The translations under genes and the position numbers were made by a program. 13,295 nt of DNA from an uncultured Pseudomonadota bacterium (GTDB taxonomy: Bacteria > Pseudomonadota > Gammaproteobacteria > Steroidobacterales > Steroidobacteraceae), in contig CAITAM010000125.1 in the NCBI GenBank assembly GCA_903890265.1, positions 1 through 13,295 on the forward strand. Reading direction: 5' to 3'. How positions within the stretch are numbered: position 1 is the stretch's first letter; each line of letters opens with the position of its first letter. Shown in pieces: positions 7,484 to 13,295 of this stretch. The notes under the pieces were generated by a model. The model was not told the DNA's origin. It made no database searches and saw only the letters and a program-made list of their open reading frames with translations.

Positions 7484-7903
7484 ATGAAATACCTGCACAC
7501 CATGGTGCGCGTCACCGATCTCGATGCGTCCCTTGATTTCTACTGCGCAAAGCTCGGGCTCGTCGAACTCAAGCGCAAGGACTACCCGAGCGGCCGCTTC
7601 ACGCTCGTTTTCCTCGCCGCGCCGGGCAACGACGACGCGCAGGTCGAGCTGACCTACAACTGGGACCCGCAGCCCTACACGATCGGGCGGGCGTTCGGCC
7701 ACCTGGCGTACGAAGTCGACGACATCTACGCCGTGTGCACCCGCCTGATGCAGGGTGGCGTGACGATCAACCGGCCGCCGCGCGACGGGCGGATGGCCTT
7801 CGTCCGTTCGCCCGATCTGATTTCCATCGAATTGCTGCAGGCAGGCACTGCGCTCGCACCGGCCGAGCCTTGGCTGTCGATGCCGAACGTCGGCGAGTGG
7901 TGA
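7484..7903 (+). CDS. gloA: Lactoylglutathione lyase (glyoxalase I)
   Basis: A 139-residue VOC-fold enzyme that isomerises the hemithioacetal of methylglyoxal and glutathione to S-lactoylglutathione in the cytoplasm. The four metal ligands of GloA are all visible: His5 (KYLHTMVRV), Glu55 (QVELTYNW), His73 (FGHLAYEVDD) and Glu116 (SIELLQ). The loop before the last ligand (INRPPRDGRMAFVRSPD) is shorter than in E. coli GloA, so Glu116 sits earlier than the usual residue 122, and a short C-terminal tail follows. GAGGAG lies a few bases upstream of the ATG at 7484. The gene is separated from the chromate transporter by 66 bp and converges on the SDR gene with only 5 bp between stop codons. GSH-dependent function fits the GST nearby, though they are not in one operon. 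Confidence 0.93.
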   Translation: MKYLHTMVRVTDLDASLDFYCAKLGLVELKRKDYPSGRFTLVFLAAPGNDDAQVELTYNWDPQPYTIGRAFGHLAYEVDDIYAVCTRLMQGGVTINRPPRDGRMAFVRSPDLISIELLQAGTALAPAEPWLSMPNVGEW

Positions 7904-7908
7904 CGCGC

Positions 7909-8604
7909 CTACCAGGGCAGGGTCCGGCCATCCCACTGCAAAAAGTCGCCGCTGTTCGCGAGACTGGCCTTGGCGATCACCTGCCGTAGCCCGGCGACAC
8001 TGGTCGGCGCATCGAGCGGCGCATTGGCGCCGCCCATTCTCGTGCGCACCCAGCCGGGGTGCAGCGCGAGTACCGTGATGCCGCGGTTCCTTAGATCGAT
8101 CGACAGCGACTTCAGGATGGCATTGGCCGCCGCCTTGCTCGCCCGGTAGGCGTAAAGGCCGCCCGAGTCATTCGCCGCCACGGAGCCGAGCAGGCTCGAC
8201 AGCGTCACGAACTTGCGCTCGGTGCTTTGCGCGACTTGGCGGGCAAAAGCCTCCGCGAGGCGCAGCGGGGCGTAACTGTTGATCCGAAAATGCGTCTCGA
8301 AATCAGCCCACGCGCTGTGACCGAAATCGTGCCGTGTCATGTAGCCCGCGTTATGGATCAGCACGTCGATGGCGCAATCCGAGAGCCGGGCCGCCAGCGC
8401 ATCGATCGCGTCGCCGTCCAGAAGGTCGAGCGGCTCGACGGTCAGCCTTTCGCCAACGCGGGTCTGCAACTCCGCGAGCTCGCGGGCCTCGGCGGGATCG
8501 CGGACCGTGGCCGTCACGGTGGCGCCGTCCGCGAGATACTGACGGATAAACTCAAGACCGAGGCCGCGATTGGCACCGGTGACCAGAACGTGTTGCGTGC
8601 TCAA
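7909..8604 (-). CDS. Short-chain dehydrogenase/reductase
   Basis: A 231-residue classical SDR with an NAD(P)-binding Rossmann fold. It has the cofactor motif TGANRGLG (residues 9-16), the structural HNAGY segment (84-88), a catalytic serine in TLSSLLGS (136/137) and the YxxxK pair Tyr153/Lys157. HPGWVRTRMGG near residue 182 also matches the family. The start is TTG at 8604: its upstream sequence reads GAAGGGA then CGCAAA, a good ribosome site at about 6 bases, and no ATG gives a complete glycine motif. Length is slightly short for the family (about 250), as the C-terminal end is trimmed. The gene is divergent from aqpZ and convergent with gloA. The sequence resembles the carbonyl-reductase-like C-factor group, but the substrate cannot be named. 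Confidence 0.9.
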   Translation of the reverse strand: MSTQHVLVTGANRGLGLEFIRQYLADGATVTATVRDPAEARELAELQTRVGERLTVEPLDLLDGDAIDALAARLSDCAIDVLIHNAGYMTRHDFGHSAWADFETHFRINSYAPLRLAEAFARQVAQSTERKFVTLSSLLGSVAANDSGGLYAYRASKAAANAILKSLSIDLRNRGITVLALHPGWVRTRMGGANAPLDAPTSVAGLRQVIAKASLANSGDFLQWDGRTLPW

Positions 8605-8733
8605 TTTGCGTCCCTTCGGGGTATTGCGCCTGCGCGTATTTGATCGCGCGCGCTTCAGGTAAAGTAAGATCGGTCAGCCCGGCGCCGTGACGCGGCTGTA
8701 ACAAAGTTTAACGAAGTGAAGGGGAGTGGCGAG
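8605..8733. promoter_or_regulatory. Divergent control region between the SDR gene and aqpZ
   Basis: These 129 bp lie between two divergent genes and must hold the starts of both transcripts. On the + strand TTGATC (8640-8645) followed by TAAGAT (8665-8670) is a weak -35/-10 pair with a 19-base spacer; TAAAGT (8660-8665) is an alternative with only 14 bases. A second AT-rich patch TAACAAAGTTTAACG lies at 8699-8713. The aqpZ ribosome site GGGGAG is at 8721-8726. No operator repeat is obvious. Confidence 0.35.
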
Positions 8734-9426
8734 ATGGTGAAGAAGCTTTTGGCGGAGTTCCTGGGTACGTACTGGCTGGTGCTCGGCGGCTGCGGGTCCG
8801 CAGTCCTTGCTGCCAAGTTTCCCGGGGTCGGCATCGGCCTGGTTGGCGTGTCGCTTGCCTTCGGTCTCACCGTCGTGTCGATGGCCTACGCGGTGGGCCA
8901 TATTTCGGGTGGCCACTTCAATCCCGCGGTCAGCGTCGGGGTGTGGGCTGCCGGCCGGATGGACCCGGGCACCGTCGTGAGCTACGTCGTGGCGCAGGTC
9001 ATCGGCGGCATTGCCGCCGCAGCGACGCTTGCCTACATCGCCTCGGGAGCCCCCGGGTTTGACGTGGTCGCGAGCGGTCTCGCAGCCAACGGCTACGGTG
9101 AACACTCGCCGGGCCATTACGAGCTGGGCGCGGCGTTCGTGACCGAGGTCGTCATGACGTTCTTCTTCCTGATCGTCATCCTCGGTTCGACCAGCCCGCG
9201 CGCGCCGGCCGGCTTCGCGCCGCTCGCGATCGGTCTTGCGCTGACGCTTATTCACCTGATCAGCATTCCGGTCACCAACACCTCGGTCAACCCGGCGCGC
9301 AGCCTCGGCCCCGCGATCATGGTCGGTGGCTGGGCGCTGTCGCAGGTCTGGCTGTTCGTGCTGGCGCCGCTCGCCGGTGCGGCGCTGGCAGGTGTCGTGC
9401 ACCGCTTCCTCGACAGCCGCGACTGA
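8734..9426 (+). CDS. aqpZ: Aquaporin Z, water channel
   Basis: A 230-residue MIP-family inner-membrane channel for rapid water flow. The two half-helix motifs are NPA at 63-65 (GGHFNPAVS) and NPA at 186-188 (TSVNPARS). The selectivity-filter residues fall at the same numbers as in E. coli AqpZ: Phe43, His174, Thr183 and Arg189, which supports a water-selective channel rather than a glycerol facilitator. Six membrane spans are visible, with the NGYGEHSPGHY loop characteristic of AqpZ. I chose ATG 8734 over the in-frame GTG at 8716 because GGGGAG lies 7 bases before it and the N-terminus MVKKLLAEFLGTYWLV then aligns with AqpZ. It stands alone, between a divergent SDR gene and a downstream hairpin. 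Confidence 0.96.
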   Translation: MVKKLLAEFLGTYWLVLGGCGSAVLAAKFPGVGIGLVGVSLAFGLTVVSMAYAVGHISGGHFNPAVSVGVWAAGRMDPGTVVSYVVAQVIGGIAAAATLAYIASGAPGFDVVASGLAANGYGEHSPGHYELGAAFVTEVVMTFFFLIVILGSTSPRAPAGFAPLAIGLALTLIHLISIPVTNTSVNPARSLGPAIMVGGWALSQVWLFVLAPLAGAALAGVVHRFLDSRD

Positions 9427-9433
9427 CCGTCGT

Positions 9434-9471
9434 CCGCGGTGCCTGCGCCGGACACGGGGCGGGCACCGCGG
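9434..9471 (+). terminator. Stem-loop just after aqpZ, terminator-like without T-run
   Basis: A perfect 10-bp inverted repeat, CCGCGGTGCC (9434-9443) and GGCACCGCGG (9462-9471), begins 7 bases after the aqpZ stop. The stem extends inward by a T-G wobble and two G-C pairs, leaving a 12-base loop. No T-tract follows, so if it stops transcription it does so inefficiently or with Rho; it could instead protect the 3' end of aqpZ mRNA. The next gene starts about 90 bases later. Confidence 0.55.
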
Positions 9472-9558
9472 CGCCTGGCGGCGCGTGGCGGCGCCTGCCA
9501 GGATTGCGACGCGGTTCGTGTTGGCGGGGCCGGGGGCGCGCTAGGCTCCGGAGCCACG

Positions 9559-10359
9559 ATGAGAGGACTCATGAACCACCCAGCAGCGACCCGGGCGCCC
9601 AATCTGCGGCGTGCCTATTTTGAGTCGCGGTTTGGCCAGCTGCACTGCCGCACCGCGTTTCCATCGACGGGCGGCTTTGACGAGCTCACGCCCCTGCTGG
9701 CGCTGCACGACGCGCCGGGCACCGGTGCCGAGCTTGCCCTCCTGCTCCCCCTGTTGGGCCGCGACCGGTCGGTCTACCTGCCGGACCTGCCGGGCTGCGG
9801 CCAGTCGGACGGCCCGCTCGCGACCGTGACCGTCGGCGAATACGGTGCCGGTATCGCCGACATGCTGCGCGGCCTGCGGCTGCGCGAGGTCGACGTCCTC
9901 GGGGTTGGCGTCGGCGCCGCCATCGCGATCGAAGTGGCGCTGCAGATGGGGCAGGGGGTGCGACGGCTCGTCCTCGCGCGTCCTTCGCTGAGCGCGTCCG
10001 GCCAGAGTGCGCCCCCTGCGGCCCGGGCCGACGGTTCCCACCTCCTCGCCGAATGGCAGAGCAGCCTCGTCCTTGCCGCCAGTCCGGACCTTGAGCTGCA
10101 GACCCGCGAGTTCGGGGCGCGACTGTCGGCCGGCGCGTCGTCGCACTGGCCGCGGGTGGCGCTTGCCAGCTGGTCGGTGGCCTCGCGAGCCGCCCCGCTC
10201 ACCGCCCCGGTGCTGGTGCTCGAATCGGCAACCCCCTCGCCACCGACCAAGGCGCTGCTGCCCATGGCGCGGGTCGAATCCTTCCCGTCGGCCGGCATTT
10301 TTTCCCCGGCGGCGCTTGAACGAAACGTCCGCAGCCTGACGGAGTTCCTCGACCGCTAG
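9559..10359 (+). CDS. Alpha/beta hydrolase fold protein, catalytic triad not recognisable
   Basis: A 266-residue protein with an alpha/beta hydrolase pattern: a LLALHDAPGTG strand-loop, PDLPGCGQSDGP, a nucleophile-elbow strand VDVLGVGVGAAIAIEVA, and a final helix AALERNVRSLTEFLDR. The usual G-x-S-x-G is G-V-G-V-G (residues 115-119), so the serine position is Gly117. The acid position after VLVLES is Ala224/Thr225, and the position of the terminal histidine reads AGIFSP (Ile247). I see no obvious frameshift, as the pattern continues in frame on both sides. It is therefore likely non-hydrolytic: a binding, regulatory or decayed protein. ATG 9559 has GGAG 5 bases upstream; ATG 9571 follows AGAGGA by only 3 bases and is the alternative. 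It stands 52 bp before ilvA on the same strand. Confidence 0.75.
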   Translation: MRGLMNHPAATRAPNLRRAYFESRFGQLHCRTAFPSTGGFDELTPLLALHDAPGTGAELALLLPLLGRDRSVYLPDLPGCGQSDGPLATVTVGEYGAGIADMLRGLRLREVDVLGVGVGAAIAIEVALQMGQGVRRLVLARPSLSASGQSAPPAARADGSHLLAEWQSSLVLAASPDLELQTREFGARLSAGASSHWPRVALASWSVASRAAPLTAPVLVLESATPSPPTKALLPMARVESFPSAGIFSPAALERNVRSLTEFLDR

Positions 10360-10411
10360 CGCGGCATTCGCCGGGTTGCGATCGGGCGTGGACTGCCCTC
10401 AGACTTGCGCG

Positions 10412-11932
10412 GTGAACACCAATTACCTTGAGCTGATCCTGAAAGCGCGCGTCTACGACGTCGCGATCGAGTCGCCCCTTGAGCCCGCACGGCGCCTCTC
10501 GGCGCGGCTCGGCAATGAGGTCTTCTTCAAAAGGGAAGATCTGCAGCCGGTGTTCTCGTTCAAGCTGCGCGGCGCCTACAACAAGATCTCCCACCTCGGG
10601 GCCGAGGCGGCCAGAGCCGGGGTCGTCTGTGCATCCGCCGGCAATCACGCTCAGGGCGTTGCGCTCGCCGCCCGCAAGCTCGGTATCAGTGCGCTGGTCG
10701 TGATGCCGGAAACCACGCCGCAGATCAAAGTCCGTGCCGTTCTTGATCTCGGCGCCGAAGTAGAACTCCACGGCGATGACTACGACGCGGCGTACGGGCG
10801 GGCTCGCACACTGGAGAGTGAGCGTGGGCTGACATTCATCCATCCGTTCGACGATCCGCTCGTCATCGCCGGCCAGGGCACGATAGCGATGGAGATCCTT
10901 CGTCAGCATGACGAGCGGATCGACGCCATCTTCGTACCCGTGGGCGGCGGCGGACTCATTGGCGGCATTGCCGCGTATATCAAGGCGCTGTACCCGTCGA
11001 TCCGCATCGTTGGCGTCGAGCCTGAGGATGCGGCAAGCATGGATGCCTCGCTCAAGGCCGGACGGCGAGTCACCCTCGATAGGGTCGGTATCTTCGCCGA
11101 CGGCGTCGCGGTTCGCACGGTCGGTGAGGAGAACTTCCGGCTCGCGCAGGCCCATGTCGATGAAATGGTACTGGTGACGACCGACGAGATCTGCGCGGCG
11201 ATTCAGGACATCTTCGAGGATACCCGCTCCATCGTCGAGCCGGCCGGCGCCCTCGCCGTCGCGGGCCTCAAGCAGTACGTGGCGGCCCATGGCAGCAGGG
11301 GCCAGACGTTCGTCACGTTGAACTGCGGTGCCAACATGAATTTTGACCGTCTGCGCTACGTGGGCGAGCGGGCCGACCTCGGCGCCAAGCGCGAGGCGCT
11401 GTTTGCCGTTGAAATTCCGGAGCAGCGGGGCAGCTTCCTCGCCTTCTGCGAGAGGCTCGGACGCCGCTCGGTGACGGAGTTCAACTACCGGTACTCGGAC
11501 TCCAGTCGCGCGCATATATTCGTCGGCCTCGCCGTGGCCGGGGCTGCTGCCGAGCGCGAAGCGCTCGCGTCTGAAATTGGTGGCGCCGGATTCCGGATCA
11601 TCGATCTCAGCAACAACGAGATGGCCAAGCTGCACCTGCGCTACATGGTGGGCGGTCCCGCGCCGCAGGTCGCCCACGAGCGGCTTTACCGGTTCGAGTT
11701 TCCCGAACGACCCGGCGCGCTGCTGAAGTTCCTGCGGGCCATCGGGGTCGGCTGGAACATCACGCTGTTCCATTACCGCAACCACGGCTCTGACTACGGA
11801 CGCGTACTGGCCGGTATCGACGTGCCGCCCGAGACCGAGACCGAATTCCTCCGCCACCTCGAGTTGCTCAACTACCGCTACGTCGAGGAAACCGGCAATG
11901 ACGTCGCGCGCCTCTTCCTGACGGCCGGCTGA
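10412..11932 (+). CDS. ilvA: Threonine dehydratase, biosynthetic, PLP-dependent
   Basis: A 506-residue enzyme that deaminates L-threonine to 2-oxobutanoate, the first committed step to isoleucine. The catalytic domain (about 1-315) has the PLP-binding lysine Lys51 in FSFKLRGAYNK, the SAGNHAQGVALAAR segment, the phosphate-cradle PVGGGGLIGGIA near residue 176 and NCGANMNFDRLRYV. Two C-terminal ACT-like regulatory domains follow, starting near residues 326 (ALFAVEIPEQRGSFL) and 422 (ERLYRFEFPERPGALL). These mark the isoleucine-inhibited biosynthetic form rather than the catabolic TdcB. Length agrees with E. coli IlvA (514). GTG 10412 is preferred because NTNYLELILKARVYDVA aligns with the IlvA N-terminus; it lacks a clear ribosome site, and a TTG at 10376 would add 12 residues. 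A hydrolase gene begins 5 bp after the stop. Confidence 0.95.
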   Translation: MNTNYLELILKARVYDVAIESPLEPARRLSARLGNEVFFKREDLQPVFSFKLRGAYNKISHLGAEAARAGVVCASAGNHAQGVALAARKLGISALVVMPETTPQIKVRAVLDLGAEVELHGDDYDAAYGRARTLESERGLTFIHPFDDPLVIAGQGTIAMEILRQHDERIDAIFVPVGGGGLIGGIAAYIKALYPSIRIVGVEPEDAASMDASLKAGRRVTLDRVGIFADGVAVRTVGEENFRLAQAHVDEMVLVTTDEICAAIQDIFEDTRSIVEPAGALAVAGLKQYVAAHGSRGQTFVTLNCGANMNFDRLRYVGERADLGAKREALFAVEIPEQRGSFLAFCERLGRRSVTEFNYRYSDSSRAHIFVGLAVAGAAAEREALASEIGGAGFRIIDLSNNEMAKLHLRYMVGGPAPQVAHERLYRFEFPERPGALLKFLRAIGVGWNITLFHYRNHGSDYGRVLAGIDVPPETETEFLRHLELLNYRYVEETGNDVARLFLTAG

Positions 11933-11937
11933 CGCGG

Positions 11938-12831
11938 ATGGCCGCCTACGAGCCGCGGCGGCGCGCGCGCCGCGAGCGACAGCAGATCCGTGGACTGGAC
12001 ATCAGCGTGCGCCGCTGGGGCGAGGCCGGGGCGACCTTGCCAGACGTCTATCTGCACGGCTTCATGGACGTGGGGGCGACGTTCCAGTTTCTCGTCGATG
12101 ACCTCGGCGGTGACCGGCCGATCGTTGCGCCCGACTGGCGCGGCTTTGGCGACAGCGGACGCAGCGGCCCCGACTACTGGTTCGCGGATTACCTGGCCGA
12201 CCTCGACGCGCTGCTCGAGTGTTATTCGCCTGCGCGCGGGGCGGTGCTGGTCGGCCACAGCATGGGCGGCAACGTCGCGGGCATCTACGCGGGTGTGCGC
12301 CCCGAACGCGTCGCCGCGCTGGTGCTGATCGAGGGATTCGGCCTGCGTGACCAGGCCCCGGAGCGGGCCCCCGAGCGCTACCGGCTGTGGCTGGACGAAG
12401 TTCGTGAGCTCCAGCCGTTTCGGCCCTACGACTCGCTCGACGCCTTTGCCGGCCGCCTGCTGGCCAGCAATCCCCGCCTCACCCCCGCCCAGGCCGGGTT
12501 TCTCGCGGCAGAGATGGCAGCCAGCGGAGCGGACGGCAGCGTCACGTTCAACGCCGATCCCGGCCACCGGCGCATCAATCCCGTCCTGTACCGCCGGGCC
12601 GAAGCCGAGGCGTGCTGGCGTGCCTGCCGCTGTCCGGTGCTCGTGCTGCTCGGCGCCGACTCCCCGCTGCGCCTCGCGCTGGGCGCTGCAGCGACGCCCG
12701 AATACCTCCGGAACGTGTTCGCGGACGCCGAGGTACAGGTCATCGCCGACACCGGCCACAACCTGCATCAGGACGCGAGCGGCGCCTGCGCGCGGGCCAT
12801 CGAGGCGTTCCTGGCGCGCGTTGGACGGTGA
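11938..12831 (+). CDS. Alpha/beta hydrolase, intact catalytic triad
   Basis: A 297-residue serine hydrolase of the alpha/beta fold. The oxyanion-hole HGF is in VYLHGFMDVG, the core PDWRGFGDSGRSG follows, and the nucleophile elbow VGHSMGG contains Ser108. The acid is Asp241 (LLGADSP) and the base His274 (DTGHNLHQD). Between them lies a cap region of about residues 145-215. Family members include esterases, epoxide or haloalkane hydrolases and C-C hydrolases; nothing here fixes the substrate. The N-terminus is arginine-rich (YEPRRRARRERQQIRG) and shows no signal peptide, so a cytoplasmic enzyme is likely. The ATG lies 5 bp after the ilvA stop, which suggests cotranscription with ilvA and with the catalytically poor hydrolase before it. 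Confidence 0.88.
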   Translation: MAAYEPRRRARRERQQIRGLDISVRRWGEAGATLPDVYLHGFMDVGATFQFLVDDLGGDRPIVAPDWRGFGDSGRSGPDYWFADYLADLDALLECYSPARGAVLVGHSMGGNVAGIYAGVRPERVAALVLIEGFGLRDQAPERAPERYRLWLDEVRELQPFRPYDSLDAFAGRLLASNPRLTPAQAGFLAAEMAASGADGSVTFNADPGHRRINPVLYRRAEAEACWRACRCPVLVLLGADSPLRLALGAAATPEYLRNVFADAEVQVIADTGHNLHQDASGACARAIEAFLARVGR

Positions 12832-13131
12832 CGGCGGGGCCCCGCGCGGGGGCGGCGGTGGTGCCGGGTGGCCGTTTCGTCCCTGAAAGCCCGGCCTTCG
12901 TCCCCGGCCGTGGCCGGACGGCGGCCAACCGGGTCCACTGCGCAGCGGATCACGCACCACCGGGGTCGAAGGCGGCGCCCGGTCGGGCAGCGCCAGGGAG
13001 ACAGTATGCAATTCACGGCAAAGGCTGCCGTCCGGTGGGGGCGCACGCACGGTAGACTAGCGGCTTTGCCTGGCGCCCGTGGCACGGCCGAGACCGCGCC
13101 CGCGCCGTACCCCACATCCGAGGATCCGATC
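12832..13131. other. 300-bp intergenic stretch before the lipoprotein gene
   Basis: No protein-coding gene with support is visible here. It opens with two overlapping perfect palindromes, GCGGGGCCCCGC (12834-12845) and CCCCGCGCGGGG (12840-12851), which may form a weak terminator hairpin after the hydrolase but have no T-run. Further on, GGGAG at 12996-13000 precedes an ATG at 13006 that is in frame with the lipoprotein GTG at 13132. TAGACT at 13053 could be a -10 element, but no matching -35 is evident. Confidence 0.5.
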
Positions 13132-13295
13132 GTGCGACTGTGCTTTGCGCCCCCGGTACGGTTCGCCCGTTGGCCGGTGCTCTGTGTCTTTGCCGGCGTG
13201 GCGGCGGGTCTAGCTGCCTGCCACAAGGCCGATGATGCGGCCAACGCCGACCGTACGATGCCGACGGTCAGCACCGTCGTCCCGCATCGCACGGC
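13132..13295 (+). CDS. Lipoprotein, 5' part; possible efflux-pump membrane fusion protein
   Basis: Only the first 54 codons are in the window; the frame stays open to the right edge. From GTG 13132 the protein reads MRLCFAPPVRFARWPVLCVFAGVAAGLAAC. This is a lipoprotein signal with a basic n-region, hydrophobic core and a lipobox L-A-A-C at residues 27-30, so the mature protein would be lipid-anchored at Cys30. After it come a charged, Ala/Asp-rich linker and MPTVSTVVPHRT. A short strand of this kind before the first hairpin is typical of RND-type membrane fusion proteins, but it is too short to prove that role. GAGGA lies 7 bases before the GTG. An in-frame ATG at 13006 with its own ribosome site would put the signal peptide internally and is less likely. 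Confidence 0.65.
   Translation, partial: MRLCFAPPVRFARWPVLCVFAGVAAGLAACHKADDAANADRTMPTVSTVVPHRT

Noticed and set aside
9047..9426. Possibility that the aquaporin is a glycerol facilitator (GlpF).
   Set aside because: The filter residues Phe43, His174, Thr183 and Arg189 match water-selective AqpZ, and no glycerol genes are near.
9480..9502. Short repeats of GGCGGCGCG/C after aqpZ, considered as a dispersed repeat or origin-like element.
   Set aside because: Only a few imperfect GC-rich copies, no spacer regularity and no DnaA-box-like sequence; ordinary for this base composition.
10199..11857. A 552-codon open frame on the - strand covering ilvA.
   Set aside because: It lies antisense to an unmistakable threonine dehydratase and shows no domain pattern of its own; a product of GC-rich third positions.
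11878..13050. A 390-codon - strand open frame across the second hydrolase and the following gap.
   Set aside because: Antisense to the intact hydrolase with Ser108/Asp241/His274; low-complexity Pro/Arg-rich ends and no motif.

Overview
The window is a dense, GC-rich bacterial chromosome segment. It has GTG and TTG starts beside ATG, short gene gaps, and no rRNA, tRNA, CRISPR array or insertion sequence that I could see. Several proteins (an AqpZ almost position-for-position like the E. coli one, a short GloA, and a two-ACT-domain biosynthetic threonine dehydratase) point to a proteobacterium, most likely a high-GC gammaproteobacterium. That placement is inference, as there is no phylogenetic marker here.

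Layout, left to right: the 3' end of a thioredoxin-fold (2Fe-2S) ferredoxin gene overlaps a qor-type NADPH:quinone reductase (+). Next is an exported amidohydrolase of the N-acyl-D-amino-acid deacylase group (+), which overlaps tail-to-tail with a glutathione S-transferase gene on the - strand. The GST gene lies just downstream of ilvN/ilvH (acetolactate synthase small subunit, -). Across a 146-bp divergent gap, the acetolactate synthase large subunit gene (+) is followed 9 bp later by a two-domain chromate transporter gene. Then come gloA (+), a convergent SDR oxidoreductase (-), aqpZ (+), an alpha/beta-hydrolase-fold protein without a recognisable catalytic triad (+), ilvA (+), an intact alpha/beta hydrolase (+), and the start of a lipoprotein gene (+) cut by the window edge.

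Functionally there are two themes. The first is branched-chain amino acid synthesis: threonine dehydratase makes 2-oxobutanoate, which acetolactate synthase condenses with pyruvate on the way to isoleucine. Here the genes are scattered over three transcription units, and the large and small synthase subunits are divergent. The second is handling of reactive or toxic compounds: quinone reductase, GST, glyoxalase I and a chromate transporter. These are not one operon.

I see no clear novel multi-gene defence or mobile system. The points most worth checking are an amidohydrolase whose N-terminal metal motif (HxH/HxD) and metal cysteine are replaced, the divergent ilvB/ilvN arrangement, and the apparently catalytically dead hydrolase fold directly upstream of ilvA.
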